Positions 32,684-41,707 of a DNA stretch of 42,996 nucleotides are shown piece after piece. The stretch spans positions 1-42,996 of the forward strand of contig CANTCS010000012.1 of NCBI GenBank assembly GCA_947652375.1, read 5' to 3'. The notes under the pieces are model-generated. The model made no database searches. It was not told the DNA's origin and saw only the letters and a program-made list of their open reading frames with translations. This stretch comes from an uncultured Mollicutes bacterium (GTDB lineage Bacteria; Bacillota_I; Bacilli_A; RF39; UBA660). How positions within the stretch are numbered: the first letter of the stretch is position 1; the number at the start of each line of letters is the position of its first letter. Position numbers and translations under genes: made by a program.

Positions 32684-34189
32684 ATGAAAAAAACTTTACT
32701 TTTATGTATATTAGATGGTTGTGGATTAAGAGATGAAAAAGAAGGAAATGCTTTTAAAAATGCTATAAAACCAACATATGACTATCTTTTAAAAAATTAC
32801 CCTCATACAAGTTTAGATGCATCAAGTCAAGCTGTAGGACTTCCAATAGGACAAATGGGTAATTCTGAAGTAGGGCATATGAATATTGGTGCAGGAAGAG
32901 TCGTATATCAACCCCAAGAATTAATTAATCAAAGTATTGCAGATAAATCTTTTTATGAAAATAAAGAATTATTAAATATAATTAATCATGTAAAAGAGAA
33001 TAATTCTAAATTACATTTAATGGGTTTAATTAGTGATGGAGGTGTTCATTCTCACATTTCTCACTTAATGGCTCTTCTAAATTTATGTAAACTAAAAAAT
33101 GTAGAAAAAGTATATTTACATTTATTTACAGATGGAAGAGATACTGATTCTAAAAGTGCATATAAATATATTTATCAAGTAGAAAAAAAATTAAAGGAAT
33201 TATCATTTGGAGGAGTAGCAACAATAGGTGGTAGATATTATGGAATGGATCGCGATAATAATTATGATCGCTTAAAAAAAGCCTATGATGCTATTGTAAA
33301 AAATATAGGAAAACATGGAACTACAATCAAAGAAGATATCGAAGCAAGTTATGAGCAAGGCATTACTGATGAATTTTTAGAACCAACTATTTATGATAAA
33401 AATGGAAATATAGAAAAAGATGATGGATTAATTGTGTTTAACTATCGTAAAGATCGTCTACGAGAAATTTTAACATGTCTTACTAATGAAGAAAATGGAC
33501 TAGATGAAGAATTAATTCCTAATTTAAAAGTAGTAACAATGATGCCAGTAGTAGAAAGTGTAAAAGCACCTCATGCTTTTAATGACGAAAAATTAAAAAA
33601 TATCTTAGGAGAATATTTAGAAAAAAATGGCTTAAGTCAGTTACGAATTGCTGAAACTGAAAAATTTGCTCATGTTACTTTTTTCTTTGATGGTGGAAAA
33701 GAAGTTGATTATGAGCATGAAAAGAAAATTTTAATTCCATCTAAAAAAGTAGCAACTTATGATTTATATCCTAAAATGAGTGCTGAAGAAATAACTAGTA
33801 ATTTATTAAAAGAATTAGATAAAGATTATTTAGATGTAGTTATCCTAAACTATGCTAATGGTGATATGTTAGGTCATACTGGAAATTATAATAAAGCAAT
33901 TGAAGCAATCGAATTTTTAGATAAATGTCTTGAAAAAATCTATAACAAGATTAAATCTATCGATGGAACTATGATTATAACCTCAGATCATGGCAATTGT
34001 GATATAATGGTAAATGAAGATAAATCGATATGTAAAACACATACAACCAATAAAGTACCATTTATCATAACAAATAAAAAAATTAAATTACAAGAAACAG
34101 GAAAACTTGCTGATATTGCTCCTACAATATTAACACTACTTAATCTTCCAATACCAGAAGATATGCAAGGAAAATCTTTAATAAAATAA
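32684..34189 (+). CDS. gpmI: 2,3-bisphosphoglycerate-independent phosphoglycerate mutase
   Basis: The 501-residue enzyme is full-length for GpmI. LCILDGCGLR near the N-terminus supplies the first metal-binding Asp. GNSEVGHMNIGAGR at about 59-72 contains the serine nucleophile (Ser61). DGRDTDS, FNYRKDRLRE, NYANGDMLGHTGN and SDHGNCD are the phosphatase and transferase domain signatures in the expected order. It interconverts 3- and 2-phosphoglycerate in glycolysis and needs manganese. It is transcribed alone here, away from other glycolytic genes, under an extended -10 promoter. Confidence 0.96.
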   Translation: MKKTLLLCILDGCGLRDEKEGNAFKNAIKPTYDYLLKNYPHTSLDASSQAVGLPIGQMGNSEVGHMNIGAGRVVYQPQELINQSIADKSFYENKELLNIINHVKENNSKLHLMGLISDGGVHSHISHLMALLNLCKLKNVEKVYLHLFTDGRDTDSKSAYKYIYQVEKKLKELSFGGVATIGGRYYGMDRDNNYDRLKKAYDAIVKNIGKHGTTIKEDIEASYEQGITDEFLEPTIYDKNGNIEKDDGLIVFNYRKDRLREILTCLTNEENGLDEELIPNLKVVTMMPVVESVKAPHAFNDEKLKNILGEYLEKNGLSQLRIAETEKFAHVTFFFDGGKEVDYEHEKKILIPSKKVATYDLYPKMSAEEITSNLLKELDKDYLDVVILNYANGDMLGHTGNYNKAIEAIEFLDKCLEKIYNKIKSIDGTMIITSDHGNCDIMVNEDKSICKTHTTNKVPFIITNKKIKLQETGKLADIAPTILTLLNLPIPEDMQGKSLIK

Positions 34190-34200
34190 AAATAAAAGAG

Positions 34201-34222
34201 TTGTAAAAATTACAATTTTAAA
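34201..34222 (+). terminator. Weak terminator after gpmI
   Basis: TTGTAA (34201-34206) / TTACAA (34210-34215) followed by TTTTA. The interval up to 34300 shows nothing else. Confidence 0.4.
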
Positions 34223-34301
34223 ATACAATAAATAAAAAAGTTGAAAAATATGAAAACTAGAAAATTTCAATAAAAAAAGTGGTGGATAAACACAATAAAG
34301 A

Positions 34302-34328
34302 AAAAAATCGGTTAATTACGATTTTTTT
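34302..34328. terminator. Bidirectional terminator
   Basis: AAAAAATCG (34302-34310) pairs with CGATTTTTT (34319-34327), with A- and T-runs on the two sides. It can end both gpmI transcripts and the convergent kinase-like gene, whose stop codon it touches. Confidence 0.8.
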
Positions 34329-35334
34329 AATTTTTTGCTTTTTCTAAAACTTTAAAATTACCATCATATCTATGAATATTAGAACAATCATGCGAAGAAA
34401 TATATTTATCTATTTCTTGGAAATAATTATTATAAGCAACCAAGTCATAAACATTAATACCCATCATTTTACATTTTTTAAACAATAAAGTTAACATATA
34501 ACTGTTAGCAGTTCTTTTATTAATTGTTATAACTAAAAATAAAGAATTATCCTCCATATATTTTTTCAAAACAGCTAAATCTAATTCTAAGATATAAATA
34601 AAATCAATAAAAATAATATTTCCTTCCATCTCAATTGAACTAATAAATTGTAGAAGTTTATCATAAGGATTTTTCTCACTAAATTGCTCCAAATTTGCTG
34701 GCTTATTTGTAATACAATCATTTATATATCTAGAATAACAGCATTTATTATAATATTGATTATAATAAATAAAATCAATAATAGTTTCATATAATTTATT
34801 AATAGTTCTTTTTTTATAAAGTAAGTTTGGTAATAAAGTCGCTTTTGAGAAAATATCATCTAAATCTATAATTTTAACTTCTTCATTAATAGTAAACATT
34901 ATATTATTTATTTTACAATCTGTATTATAAATTTTATTATTACTAAGTTCTAAAGCATTTCTAACTAAATCATAAAGTAATTCCTTTTTTCTTTTTAAAA
35001 CTTTATCAACTATATTATCAAAAGTTTCTCCCTCATAATATTTCTTTTTAATACCAATAAATTTATTATCAATAAAAACTAATTCTAAATCTGTATCAGT
35101 ATATTTTAGCTTTTTATTTCGCCTATTTAAGCGTTTTAATAAAACTCTTCTATAATTTAAACATTGATTTCTATAAGTATATCCATTATATGTTTTTAAT
35201 TCTTCATGATATTTTTTTATAACAAAATTAATTCTATTACTATGTACATTTCCATAACTACCACGGCCAATAAGTTTTAATTTATTAAATTCATCATTAG
35301 TAATATTTATTCTTTTTATTTTACCTCTTTGCAT
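34327..35334 (-). CDS. Protein-kinase-like protein with unknown C-terminal domain
   Basis: This 335-residue soluble protein has a kinase-like N-terminal half. The glycine-rich loop IGRGSYGNV is at 22-30, the lysine in FVIKKY at about 40, the catalytic loop-like DCKINNIM with Asp139, Lys141 and Asn144, and the metal-binding IIDLDD at 155-160 in place of DFG. This DxKxxN plus DxD arrangement is expected of eukaryotic-like and aminoglycoside-phosphotransferase-like kinases. Residues about 190-335 match nothing I know; they include FIDFIYILELDLAVL. ATG at 35334 follows GGAGAGG; an upstream TTG in frame is less likely. An extended -10 (TGATATAAT) lies on the minus strand at 35367-35359. Target unknown. 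Confidence 0.7.
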   Translation of the reverse strand: MQRGKIKRINITNDEFNKLKLIGRGSYGNVHSNRINFVIKKYHEELKTYNGYTYRNQCLNYRRVLLKRLNRRNKKLKYTDTDLELVFIDNKFIGIKKKYYEGETFDNIVDKVLKRKKELLYDLVRNALELSNNKIYNTDCKINNIMFTINEEVKIIDLDDIFSKATLLPNLLYKKRTINKLYETIIDFIYYNQYYNKCCYSRYINDCITNKPANLEQFSEKNPYDKLLQFISSIEMEGNIIFIDFIYILELDLAVLKKYMEDNSLFLVITINKRTANSYMLTLLFKKCKMMGINVYDLVAYNNYFQEIDKYISSHDCSNIHRYDGNFKVLEKAKN

Positions 35335-35358
35335 AAACCTCTCCAAAAATTAGAATTT

Positions 35359-35367
35359 ATTATATCA
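35359..35367 (-). promoter_or_regulatory. Extended -10 promoter of the kinase-like gene
   Basis: TGATATAAT read on the minus strand, 24 bases before the ATG at 35334. Confidence 0.6.
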
Positions 35368-35382
35368 TTAATAAATAAAAAA

Positions 35383-35407
35383 TGATAGAATAAAATTAAT
35401 AAAGGAG
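35383..35407 (+). promoter_or_regulatory. Extended -10 promoter and RBS of the M48 protease gene
   Basis: TGATAGAAT at 35383-35391 is an extended -10 with one mismatch, and AAGGAG at about 35402 precedes the ATG at 35415. It is back to back with the promoter of the kinase-like gene. Confidence 0.45.
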
Positions 35408-35414
35408 TGAAAAT

Positions 35415-37007
35415 ATGAAAAAAGGTTTATTAGGAATCTCGCTTATTACATTAAGTGGATTATATATATTATTATCTGCAATAATAATATTAGTTTCTAT
35501 TTTACTAGATTTTCCTGTTATTTACGGAATAGGTATTAGTATAATAATAATTATAATTCAATTTTTAATATCTCCATTTTTAACAGATCTTACAATGAAA
35601 TGGTTTTATAAAGCCAAATTTAAATATGAAATACCAGAATATTTAAAATCATTTATTGATAGTGTTTGTCAAGAAAATAAAATGAAGTATCCCAAAATTG
35701 GCTTCATAGATGATGGTGCACCTAATGCATTTACTTATGGTCATACTAAAAATGATGCAAGAATTATTTTAACAAGAGGAATATTTGAACTTTTAACTGA
35801 AGAAGAAGTAAAAGCAGTAGTAGCTCATGAATTAGGCCATGCTCTTCACTATGATATGATTTTTATGACAGTAGCAGAACTTGTTCCACTAATACTTTAT
35901 GGAATCTATGAAATATGCAACAAAGCTGATAAAAATAATAATAACAATAGTAATGATTATATTGAGTTAATTGGTATGATAGCCTATGTAATTTATTTAA
36001 TAAGTAATTATATAGTATTATGGTTATCTAGAACCAGAGAATATTACGCCGATACTTATTCAGTTGAAGCAACAAAAAATCCTAATGCTTTAGCCAGTGC
36101 TTTAGTTAAAGTAGGATATGGTTTAACAACTGCTGAAACTAACAAAAAACATTCTGCAGCCCGTTCAAATGCTTTAGGAATTTTTGATTCTAAAACATCA
36201 AAAGCATTAGCTGTAACTAGTACAGAAGATGGTAATATAGACAAAGAAAATATCAAACAAGCAATGAAGTGGGAGCAATGGAATATTTGGGCAAAATGGT
36301 ATGAATTACATTCAACTCATCCACTAATTTCTAAAAGACTATTAAAAATATCAAGTCGTAGTAAAGAATTTAATCAAGAACCATTTATTATCTTTGATTT
36401 AAATAAAGAAGAATCTTATCTTAATGACTTCTTATTAGAATTATTGATAAATTTCTTACCAATAATATCATTTATAATCTCTGTAATAATTTTAATTATT
36501 TCATTAGATACAGTAACAAAACCATTTATGTTTATAGGAATTGCTATACTAATATGCTTATTTTTCTCATATATTAAGTTTAAAAGAAGATATAGAAGTA
36601 GTCATTTTAAAGAAGCAACTGTAAGAGATTTATTAAGTGAAATAAAAGTTTCTCATATAACATCAATTCCATGTAGTCTTGAAGGAACTATTATTGGAAG
36701 AGGTAATCCAGGATGTATTTTTAATGAGGATTTTGTTATAAAAGACGAAAGTGGTATAATTTTCCTAGATTATAATCAACCTGTCCATTTTGTAAATAAA
36801 ATCTTTGCTTTATTTAAATCTAAGGAATACTTTGATAAAAAAGTAAAAGTAACAGGCTGGTATCGAAGAAGTCCTGTTCCTTATGTAGAATTAAAAACTA
36901 TTGAAATAGATGGTAAAATAAAAAAAGTTTATACATATAAATTTACAATATTCTTCTATATTGTTTCATTAATAGTAGCTATAATTTTAATACTTTTAGG
37001 CCTATAA
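35415..37007 (+). CDS. M48-family membrane metalloprotease (HtpX-like)
   Basis: The protein has 530 residues. Two N-terminal helices (about 8-28 and 34-56) are followed by the zinc motif HELGH at 138-142 and the third ligand Glu in SRTREYYADTYS at about 208. Two more helices flank residues 155-205, and the C-terminal part has helices at about 345-395 and a final one at about 510-528. A soluble region between (about 400-505) with EGTIIGRGNPGC resembles a small beta domain not found in classic HtpX. M48 proteases clear misfolded membrane proteins. The length well above HtpX (about 290) comes from this C-terminal extension. Confidence 0.85.
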   Translation: MKKGLLGISLITLSGLYILLSAIIILVSILLDFPVIYGIGISIIIIIIQFLISPFLTDLTMKWFYKAKFKYEIPEYLKSFIDSVCQENKMKYPKIGFIDDGAPNAFTYGHTKNDARIILTRGIFELLTEEEVKAVVAHELGHALHYDMIFMTVAELVPLILYGIYEICNKADKNNNNNSNDYIELIGMIAYVIYLISNYIVLWLSRTREYYADTYSVEATKNPNALASALVKVGYGLTTAETNKKHSAARSNALGIFDSKTSKALAVTSTEDGNIDKENIKQAMKWEQWNIWAKWYELHSTHPLISKRLLKISSRSKEFNQEPFIIFDLNKEESYLNDFLLELLINFLPIISFIISVIILIISLDTVTKPFMFIGIAILICLFFSYIKFKRRYRSSHFKEATVRDLLSEIKVSHITSIPCSLEGTIIGRGNPGCIFNEDFVIKDESGIIFLDYNQPVHFVNKIFALFKSKEYFDKKVKVTGWYRRSPVPYVELKTIEIDGKIKKVYTYKFTIFFYIVSLIVAIILILLGL

Positions 37008-37038
37008 AAAAAAGCTAATATCAACTAGCTTTTTTTTC
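37006..37038. terminator. Bidirectional terminator between convergent genes
   Basis: AAAAAAAGCTA (37007-37017) pairs with TAGCTTTTTTT (37026-37036) around an 8-base loop. It overlaps the ends of both the M48 and M16 coding regions and works in both directions. Confidence 0.9.
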
Positions 37039-38271
37039 TTTTATATGAGTAACTGTATAATTAGAGAAATCTAACTCTCTTATTGCTTTTACATAATCTT
37101 TAAACTCTAACTCATTTAAATTATTTATATTATCTAAATAAGGATAATCAAAATTAACAATATTATCAATAAAAGGTATTATCATTTTCATAATATTTTC
37201 ATCTCTCAAAATCATTGTTACAATAGCACTTTTTTTATCTAATTCAAATTTATCTATATCAAAACAATTTAATTTTTTAATAACATTTAATATAGTTTTC
37301 TTAAAAGTTGAAACATCATTGGTATAAGCTCCAATATTAATGATTAAGAAATTTTCAATTCTAATATCACTACAACTTATACCTGTTGTAATTATTTTTT
37401 TATCAATCAATTCTTTATGAGTTTTAGAAGTATTTCCAAAATATTGATTATAAAAACATCCTAGATAAAAATCTAAATCTAATTTTTCTTTACTAGTTTT
37501 TTTATTAATATCTATTTTAAAAGATACCTCAAGATAATCAAGTGGAGTAGGAAAGTATAAAATATCCTCTCTTTTTTTTACAGTTATACTTTCATTATGA
37601 TTTATTTTATCTACTTTTTTTTCAAGTATTTTCTTCTTTTGAAAAAAACTATTTATTTCATTCATCACTTCATTTTTAGAAAAATTACCACCAACTACAA
37701 TGAATTGATTTTTAGGTTGATAAAAAGCTTCATAATAAATTTTTAAATCATCTACAGTAGTATTTTTTACCTCTTCAATTGAACCACCAATACTTCTAAA
37801 ATTTATATTATTAAATAAATTATTTAAAGTCATAATATTACTATGATAGAATTTATTATCTAGTCTACCTCTAATTTCTTGATAAATTGGATTTTTTAAT
37901 TTTTCTAACTTGTCTTTATCAAAATCAACATTGTAAATTCCATTAAGTAAAGTCTTAATACCAAAATTAATATTTTCAACAGCACTAAAATAAAAAGCTG
38001 TCATATTGTAATAAGTTGAAGCATTAGTATTCATCTGTCTACTACCTAATTCTTTTAAGAAATTTCCAACACTGTTACATTCAACAACATAATGTTCAAG
38101 AATATGAGCTATTCCATCTTGAAAATGATATTCCTTATCGTTAACTTTAAAATCTTTATCTAATCCACCAACTAAAGTAATTAATTGAAAAAAAGTAGTA
38201 TGACGTCTTTTATCAGGATATAAATAAACTTTTAAGCCATTAGCTAATATAATAGTTTCAATTTCTTTCAA
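37021..38271 (-). CDS. M16-family zinc peptidase, catalytic subunit (YmfH-like)
   Basis: The protein has 416 residues. The inverted zinc motif HILEH is at 56-60 and the distal Glu in YQEIRG at 132, so the M16 active site is complete. The C-terminal half is the usual second, non-catalytic M16 fold. Homologues in Bacillus (YmfH) are encoded next to an inactive partner (YmfF), and such pairs form a heterodimeric peptidase. The substrate is unknown. The start overlaps the stop of the partner gene by four bases (ATGA). RBS GGAGGGAG is embedded in the end of the upstream gene. Confidence 0.88.
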   Translation of the reverse strand: MKEIETIILANGLKVYLYPDKRRHTTFFQLITLVGGLDKDFKVNDKEYHFQDGIAHILEHYVVECNSVGNFLKELGSRQMNTNASTYYNMTAFYFSAVENINFGIKTLLNGIYNVDFDKDKLEKLKNPIYQEIRGRLDNKFYHSNIMTLNNLFNNINFRSIGGSIEEVKNTTVDDLKIYYEAFYQPKNQFIVVGGNFSKNEVMNEINSFFQKKKILEKKVDKINHNESITVKKREDILYFPTPLDYLEVSFKIDINKKTSKEKLDLDFYLGCFYNQYFGNTSKTHKELIDKKIITTGISCSDIRIENFLIINIGAYTNDVSTFKKTILNVIKKLNCFDIDKFELDKKSAIVTMILRDENIMKMIIPFIDNIVNFDYPYLDNINNLNELEFKDYVKAIRELDFSNYTVTHIKEKKAS

Positions 38272-39521
38272 TCTTCTCCCTCCTTTAAAAAATAAGTAGT
38301 ATCAAGTATTAATCTATCAATAAAATCATTTATATCCACCCAAGATATATTTTTATAATTTTCTAAATATTTCGAAAAATTAACATCAATTCCTAAATCA
38401 CTTTCTATAAAATCATCAAATAAAAAATATTTATCGTCAAGCTGTCTTTTTAATGCTAATCTTTTTCTTTCTTTAATTTTTTCTAAACATTCTGTAATTA
38501 ATTCTTCATTTTTTAATAATTCCATTACTTCATTTAATTTTTCTTTTACAATTAAAATATTATTTTTATTAATATAAACAGTAATTTCTAATAAACCAAA
38601 AAATTTATAAACTTTAACTAATGAAGAATAAATTAAATCATTCTCATCTCTTAATACCTTATCTAATAATCTAGAAGAAGGTGAAGAAAGTATATCTTTA
38701 ATAGCATTTAGTAAAATAATATCATTTTCATTTATATCTTTTACTTTAAATACCATAGAATAAATTGAATCTTTAAAATTAGAATCTTCACACTTTAGAG
38801 TAACCATCTCTCTTACCTTTAAAAAATGATTAAAATTAGCATGATATATTTTATCAACAAACTTCTTTCGATATAAATATTTATCACATAACTGATTAAA
38901 CTCTAAAGAGTCAACATCTCCCATAATATAAATAACTGGTTGATTATTTTTAATATTTTTTAAATAAAATTGGTATAAACTTTTTCCAGTAACTTTTGTT
39001 ATTTCTTCTTGATGATCTATTAAAGAGTTAGATAAAATTCCTTGATCATCAACATAGTCTAATAATTTCTTATTTTGATAAAATCCTATATTATTTAAAG
39101 CGTTTTTTATACTAAGCTGTAAATTTTTTATTTCTCGTTGTAATAAATCATTATCAAAAGCATTATCATTTATTTTAGGATTGTAAATATAATCTTGAAA
39201 AAATTTAAATTGTTTTTCTAATAAATCATCATCTAAAATATTAATATTTGGAATACTTATATCAAAAGAAATATAATTTGTTGTTCCAATAGTACTACTT
39301 GAACAATTAATACCAAGAATATATAATTTCTTTTTATTAAGTTGAAAATCTTCTTCACTAGAATAAGTATTGTTCATTCTTCTTAACATACTAGGTAGTA
39401 ATTGTATATTTACCATATCCGAAATATTATCTTCAAAGAAAAATAAAACACTAATTTGAATAGATTGAAAATCACTATTTTGTAATATAACAGGACGAGA
39501 CTTGAGTTTAATTTTTTGCAT
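38268..39521 (-). CDS. M16-family protein, inactive partner subunit (YmfF-like)
   Basis: This 417-residue M16-fold protein has no HxxEH motif: the corresponding N-terminal region (FFFEDNISDMVNIQLLPSMLRRM) lacks both His. The late segment with DVDSLEF and LSSPSSRLLDKVLRDE (about 275-290) fits the conserved Arg/Tyr region of the C-terminal half. It precedes and overlaps the active subunit gene, as in YmfF-YmfH pairs. Expected role is to close the peptide chamber and bind substrate. Transcription starts from the minus-strand extended -10 at 39548-39540, and AGGTGAT is the RBS. Confidence 0.82.
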   Translation of the reverse strand: MQKIKLKSRPVILQNSDFQSIQISVLFFFEDNISDMVNIQLLPSMLRRMNNTYSSEEDFQLNKKKLYILGINCSSSTIGTTNYISFDISIPNINILDDDLLEKQFKFFQDYIYNPKINDNAFDNDLLQREIKNLQLSIKNALNNIGFYQNKKLLDYVDDQGILSNSLIDHQEEITKVTGKSLYQFYLKNIKNNQPVIYIMGDVDSLEFNQLCDKYLYRKKFVDKIYHANFNHFLKVREMVTLKCEDSNFKDSIYSMVFKVKDINENDIILLNAIKDILSSPSSRLLDKVLRDENDLIYSSLVKVYKFFGLLEITVYINKNNILIVKEKLNEVMELLKNEELITECLEKIKERKRLALKRQLDDKYFLFDDFIESDLGIDVNFSKYLENYKNISWVDINDFIDRLILDTTYFLKEGED

Positions 39522-39539
39522 CTATATCACCTAGAAAAT

Positions 39540-39548
39540 ATTATAACA
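39540..39548 (-). promoter_or_regulatory. Extended -10 promoter of the M16 pair
   Basis: TGTTATAAT on the minus strand, 19 bases upstream of the ATG at 39521. Confidence 0.55.
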
Positions 39549-39590
39549 AAATTAATTACTAAAAAATATATAATAAAATATAAATGTTTA

Positions 39591-39599
39591 TGTTATAAT
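39591..39599 (+). promoter_or_regulatory. Extended -10 promoter of the zinc-ribbon/TPM operon
   Basis: TGTTATAAT on the plus strand, 27 bases before the ATG at 39626, with AGGTGAG as SD. It is divergent from the M16 promoter 50 bases away. Confidence 0.6.
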
Positions 39600-39625
39600 T
39601 AAATAAAGTAAAAGTAGGTGAGTAA

Positions 39626-40696
39626 ATGAATAATGAAGAAGCCTTAGAATATAAATGTCCAGCTTGTGGAGCAAATATAAAATATAATCCCAAAATTAAT
39701 AAGTGGAAATGTGAATATTGTAAAAGTGAATTCGACTTAGAAACTTTAACTAACAAAAATAAAACTGCTCAAAAAAACAAAAAAAATCAAAAAGAGCCTA
39801 CTGATAATTTTAAAGATTATATTTCTTATAAATGTGAAAGTTGTGGTGCTGAAATAGTTGCTGATAATGAAACGACAGCCACTTTTTGCGTATATTGTGG
39901 AAACACTGCTATCTTAAAAAGTAAGTTATCTAATAAATTTACACCAAGTAAAATTATTCCATTTAAAACAGAAAAAGAAGCTGCTTTAGAAGCTTTTAAA
40001 AATTTATCTAAGGGACGCCCATTAATGCCCAAGGACTTTAATAGTCCATCAAACATTGAAAAGATAAGAGGTATCTATATTCCATTTTGGCTTTATGATA
40101 TAAATATAAATGGTAATATTGAAGTTTTAGGAAAACAAATTAGTCATTGGTCAATCGGTGATACTCATTATACAAAAACAAGTAAATATAATGTTATAAG
40201 AGGTGGAAAAATGGACTTTTATAATGTTCCAATTGATGGATCAACTAGATTTGATAATGACATAATGAATACTTTAGAACCATTTAATTATGAAGAAATG
40301 AAACCATATAATCATGCATATCTTTCTGGTTTTTATGCTGAAAAATATGATATTGAAGGAGAGTCTTTATTTCAAGAAGTGTCATCAAGAGCTATTTCCT
40401 CAGCTGAAAAGTTATTATTAGAAGAAATCAAAAACTATGATATCAAAACATTAAGTAAAAATTCTTTAACAGCAAAAGAAATAAAAAAAGAATATGCTTT
40501 ATTGCCAGTATGGATGGTTAATGTAAAATACAAAAATAAGATGTATATTTTTGCAATGAATGGACAAACAGGAGAATTTATTGGAGATATTCCCCTAGAT
40601 AAAACAAAAACAATTATTTATTCATTAGTTATCTTTATAATATCTATCTTCATATCTATTTTAATAAGTTATCTTATATATATAAATGGAGGTTAA
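39626..40696 (+). CDS. Double zinc-ribbon membrane protein
   Basis: The 356-residue protein has two N-terminal zinc ribbons: Cys11, Cys14, Cys29 and Cys32 (CPACG, CEYC), then CESCG and CVYCG at about 73-92. A linker leads to a mixed alpha/beta domain (about 120-320; PFWLYDININGNIEV, then Tyr/Ser-rich strands) and one C-terminal membrane helix at about 331-352, so it is tail-anchored with the ribbons in the cytosol. Zinc-ribbon proteins with this kind of membrane tail often sit beside TPM or LemA proteins, as here, and are thought to act in envelope maintenance. The exact function is unknown. Its 3' end holds the RBS of the TPM gene. Confidence 0.8.
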   Translation: MNNEEALEYKCPACGANIKYNPKINKWKCEYCKSEFDLETLTNKNKTAQKNKKNQKEPTDNFKDYISYKCESCGAEIVADNETTATFCVYCGNTAILKSKLSNKFTPSKIIPFKTEKEAALEAFKNLSKGRPLMPKDFNSPSNIEKIRGIYIPFWLYDININGNIEVLGKQISHWSIGDTHYTKTSKYNVIRGGKMDFYNVPIDGSTRFDNDIMNTLEPFNYEEMKPYNHAYLSGFYAEKYDIEGESLFQEVSSRAISSAEKLLLEEIKNYDIKTLSKNSLTAKEIKKEYALLPVWMVNVKYKNKMYIFAMNGQTGEFIGDIPLDKTKTIIYSLVIFIISIFISILISYLIYINGG

Positions 40697-40697
40697 A

Positions 40698-41630
40698 ATG
40701 AAAAAATATTTAAAAATTCTATTTATCATCTCCATATATTTTATTGGTTTTGCTAAATGTTATGCATATCCAAAAACCTTTGATAGAAATGAACTTAAAA
40801 ATTATGGAGTAAATAAAAATTGGACAATAAATGAAAATAATAAAAAAAATATATTAAATACACCAGCAGTTGATGCAAATGAAAAACTTTATGATTTCGC
40901 AGAAATATTAACTGATGAAGAAGAGCAAATATTAAAAGAAAAAATAGATGACTTTATAAAAAAGACAAAAATGGATATGGTTATTGTTATTCCAAGATTT
41001 CATTATTATAATGATAAGGAAAATGAAGATTATGCTGCAGACTTTTATGATTATAATGATTTCGGAATGAAATATACCAATAATAGTGGAGTATTATTTT
41101 TAAGAAATGCCTATTTAAATGATCCATACTTTAATATTTATACATTTGGAGATGCTCAATTATATTTTGATTATCAAAGACTTGAAAATACATTAGATAA
41201 AGTTTATGCTAATATAAAAGCAGAAAATTATCTTCTTGGTTTTGAAATGTTTATAGATGAAATGTTACAATACTATAATATAGGAAAGCCTAACTCTATG
41301 CTTGGTTATAAAGTAGATGACAAAGGATATTTATATAAAATCTATCAAGTACCGATAATACCTATTACTTTGATATCATTAGTTGTAACAACAATTATAA
41401 TGTTAATATTAATAAATAAAAATAAAATGATAAAAACAATTCATGAAGCTAAATCATATCTTGATGAAACTTCTGTAAAAATAACAGAAAGAAAAGATAT
41501 CTTTATAACTTCCCATACATCTAGTTATACTACATCCTCAGGTGGTGGAGAAGGTAGTAGTGGAGGTTTTTCATCTAGTAGTGGCTCATCTGGAGGAGGA
41601 CACAGTAGCGGTGGAGGACGTCATGGCTAA
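40698..41630 (+). CDS. TPM-domain (TLP18.3/Psb32/MOLO-1) envelope protein with Gly/Ser tail
   Basis: The 310-residue protein has an N-terminal signal sequence (about 4-24) and an external TPM-type domain with VDANEKLYDFAEILTDEEE at about 52-70 and MDMVIVIPRF at about 87-96. A membrane helix lies at about 222-243, and the cytosolic tail ends in a Gly/Ser-rich stretch (about 275-310) of a kind often seen in TPM proteins (SSGGG repeats ending in a basic RHG). TPM domains have been linked to membrane-protein repair, phosphatase activity and phage-shock-type systems. ATG at 40698 is chosen because TGGAGG (40687-40692), lying in the zinc-ribbon gene's last codons, is its SD. Confidence 0.85.
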   Translation: MKKYLKILFIISIYFIGFAKCYAYPKTFDRNELKNYGVNKNWTINENNKKNILNTPAVDANEKLYDFAEILTDEEEQILKEKIDDFIKKTKMDMVIVIPRFHYYNDKENEDYAADFYDYNDFGMKYTNNSGVLFLRNAYLNDPYFNIYTFGDAQLYFDYQRLENTLDKVYANIKAENYLLGFEMFIDEMLQYYNIGKPNSMLGYKVDDKGYLYKIYQVPIIPITLISLVVTTIIMLILINKNKMIKTIHEAKSYLDETSVKITERKDIFITSHTSSYTTSSGGGEGSSGGFSSSSGSSGGGHSSGGGRHG

Positions 41631-41656
41631 ATTCACATAAAGATGATTAAAATTTC

Positions 41657-41682
41657 ATATACTTTTCACATAAGAAGTATAT
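41657..41682. promoter_or_regulatory. Inverted repeat upstream of htrA
   Basis: ATATACTT (41657-41664) and AAGTATAT (41675-41682) are 8-bp half-sites 10 bases apart, about 25 bases before the htrA start. There is no T-run after it, so an operator is more likely than a terminator. Confidence 0.35.
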
Positions 41683-41707
41683 ATTAATAAAACGAAGAGG
41701 TGATAGA

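Noticed and set aside
41520..41625. Low-complexity GGTGGAGG-rich tract as a DNA repeat element
   Set aside because: It is the in-frame Gly/Ser tail of the TPM protein, a normal feature of that family.
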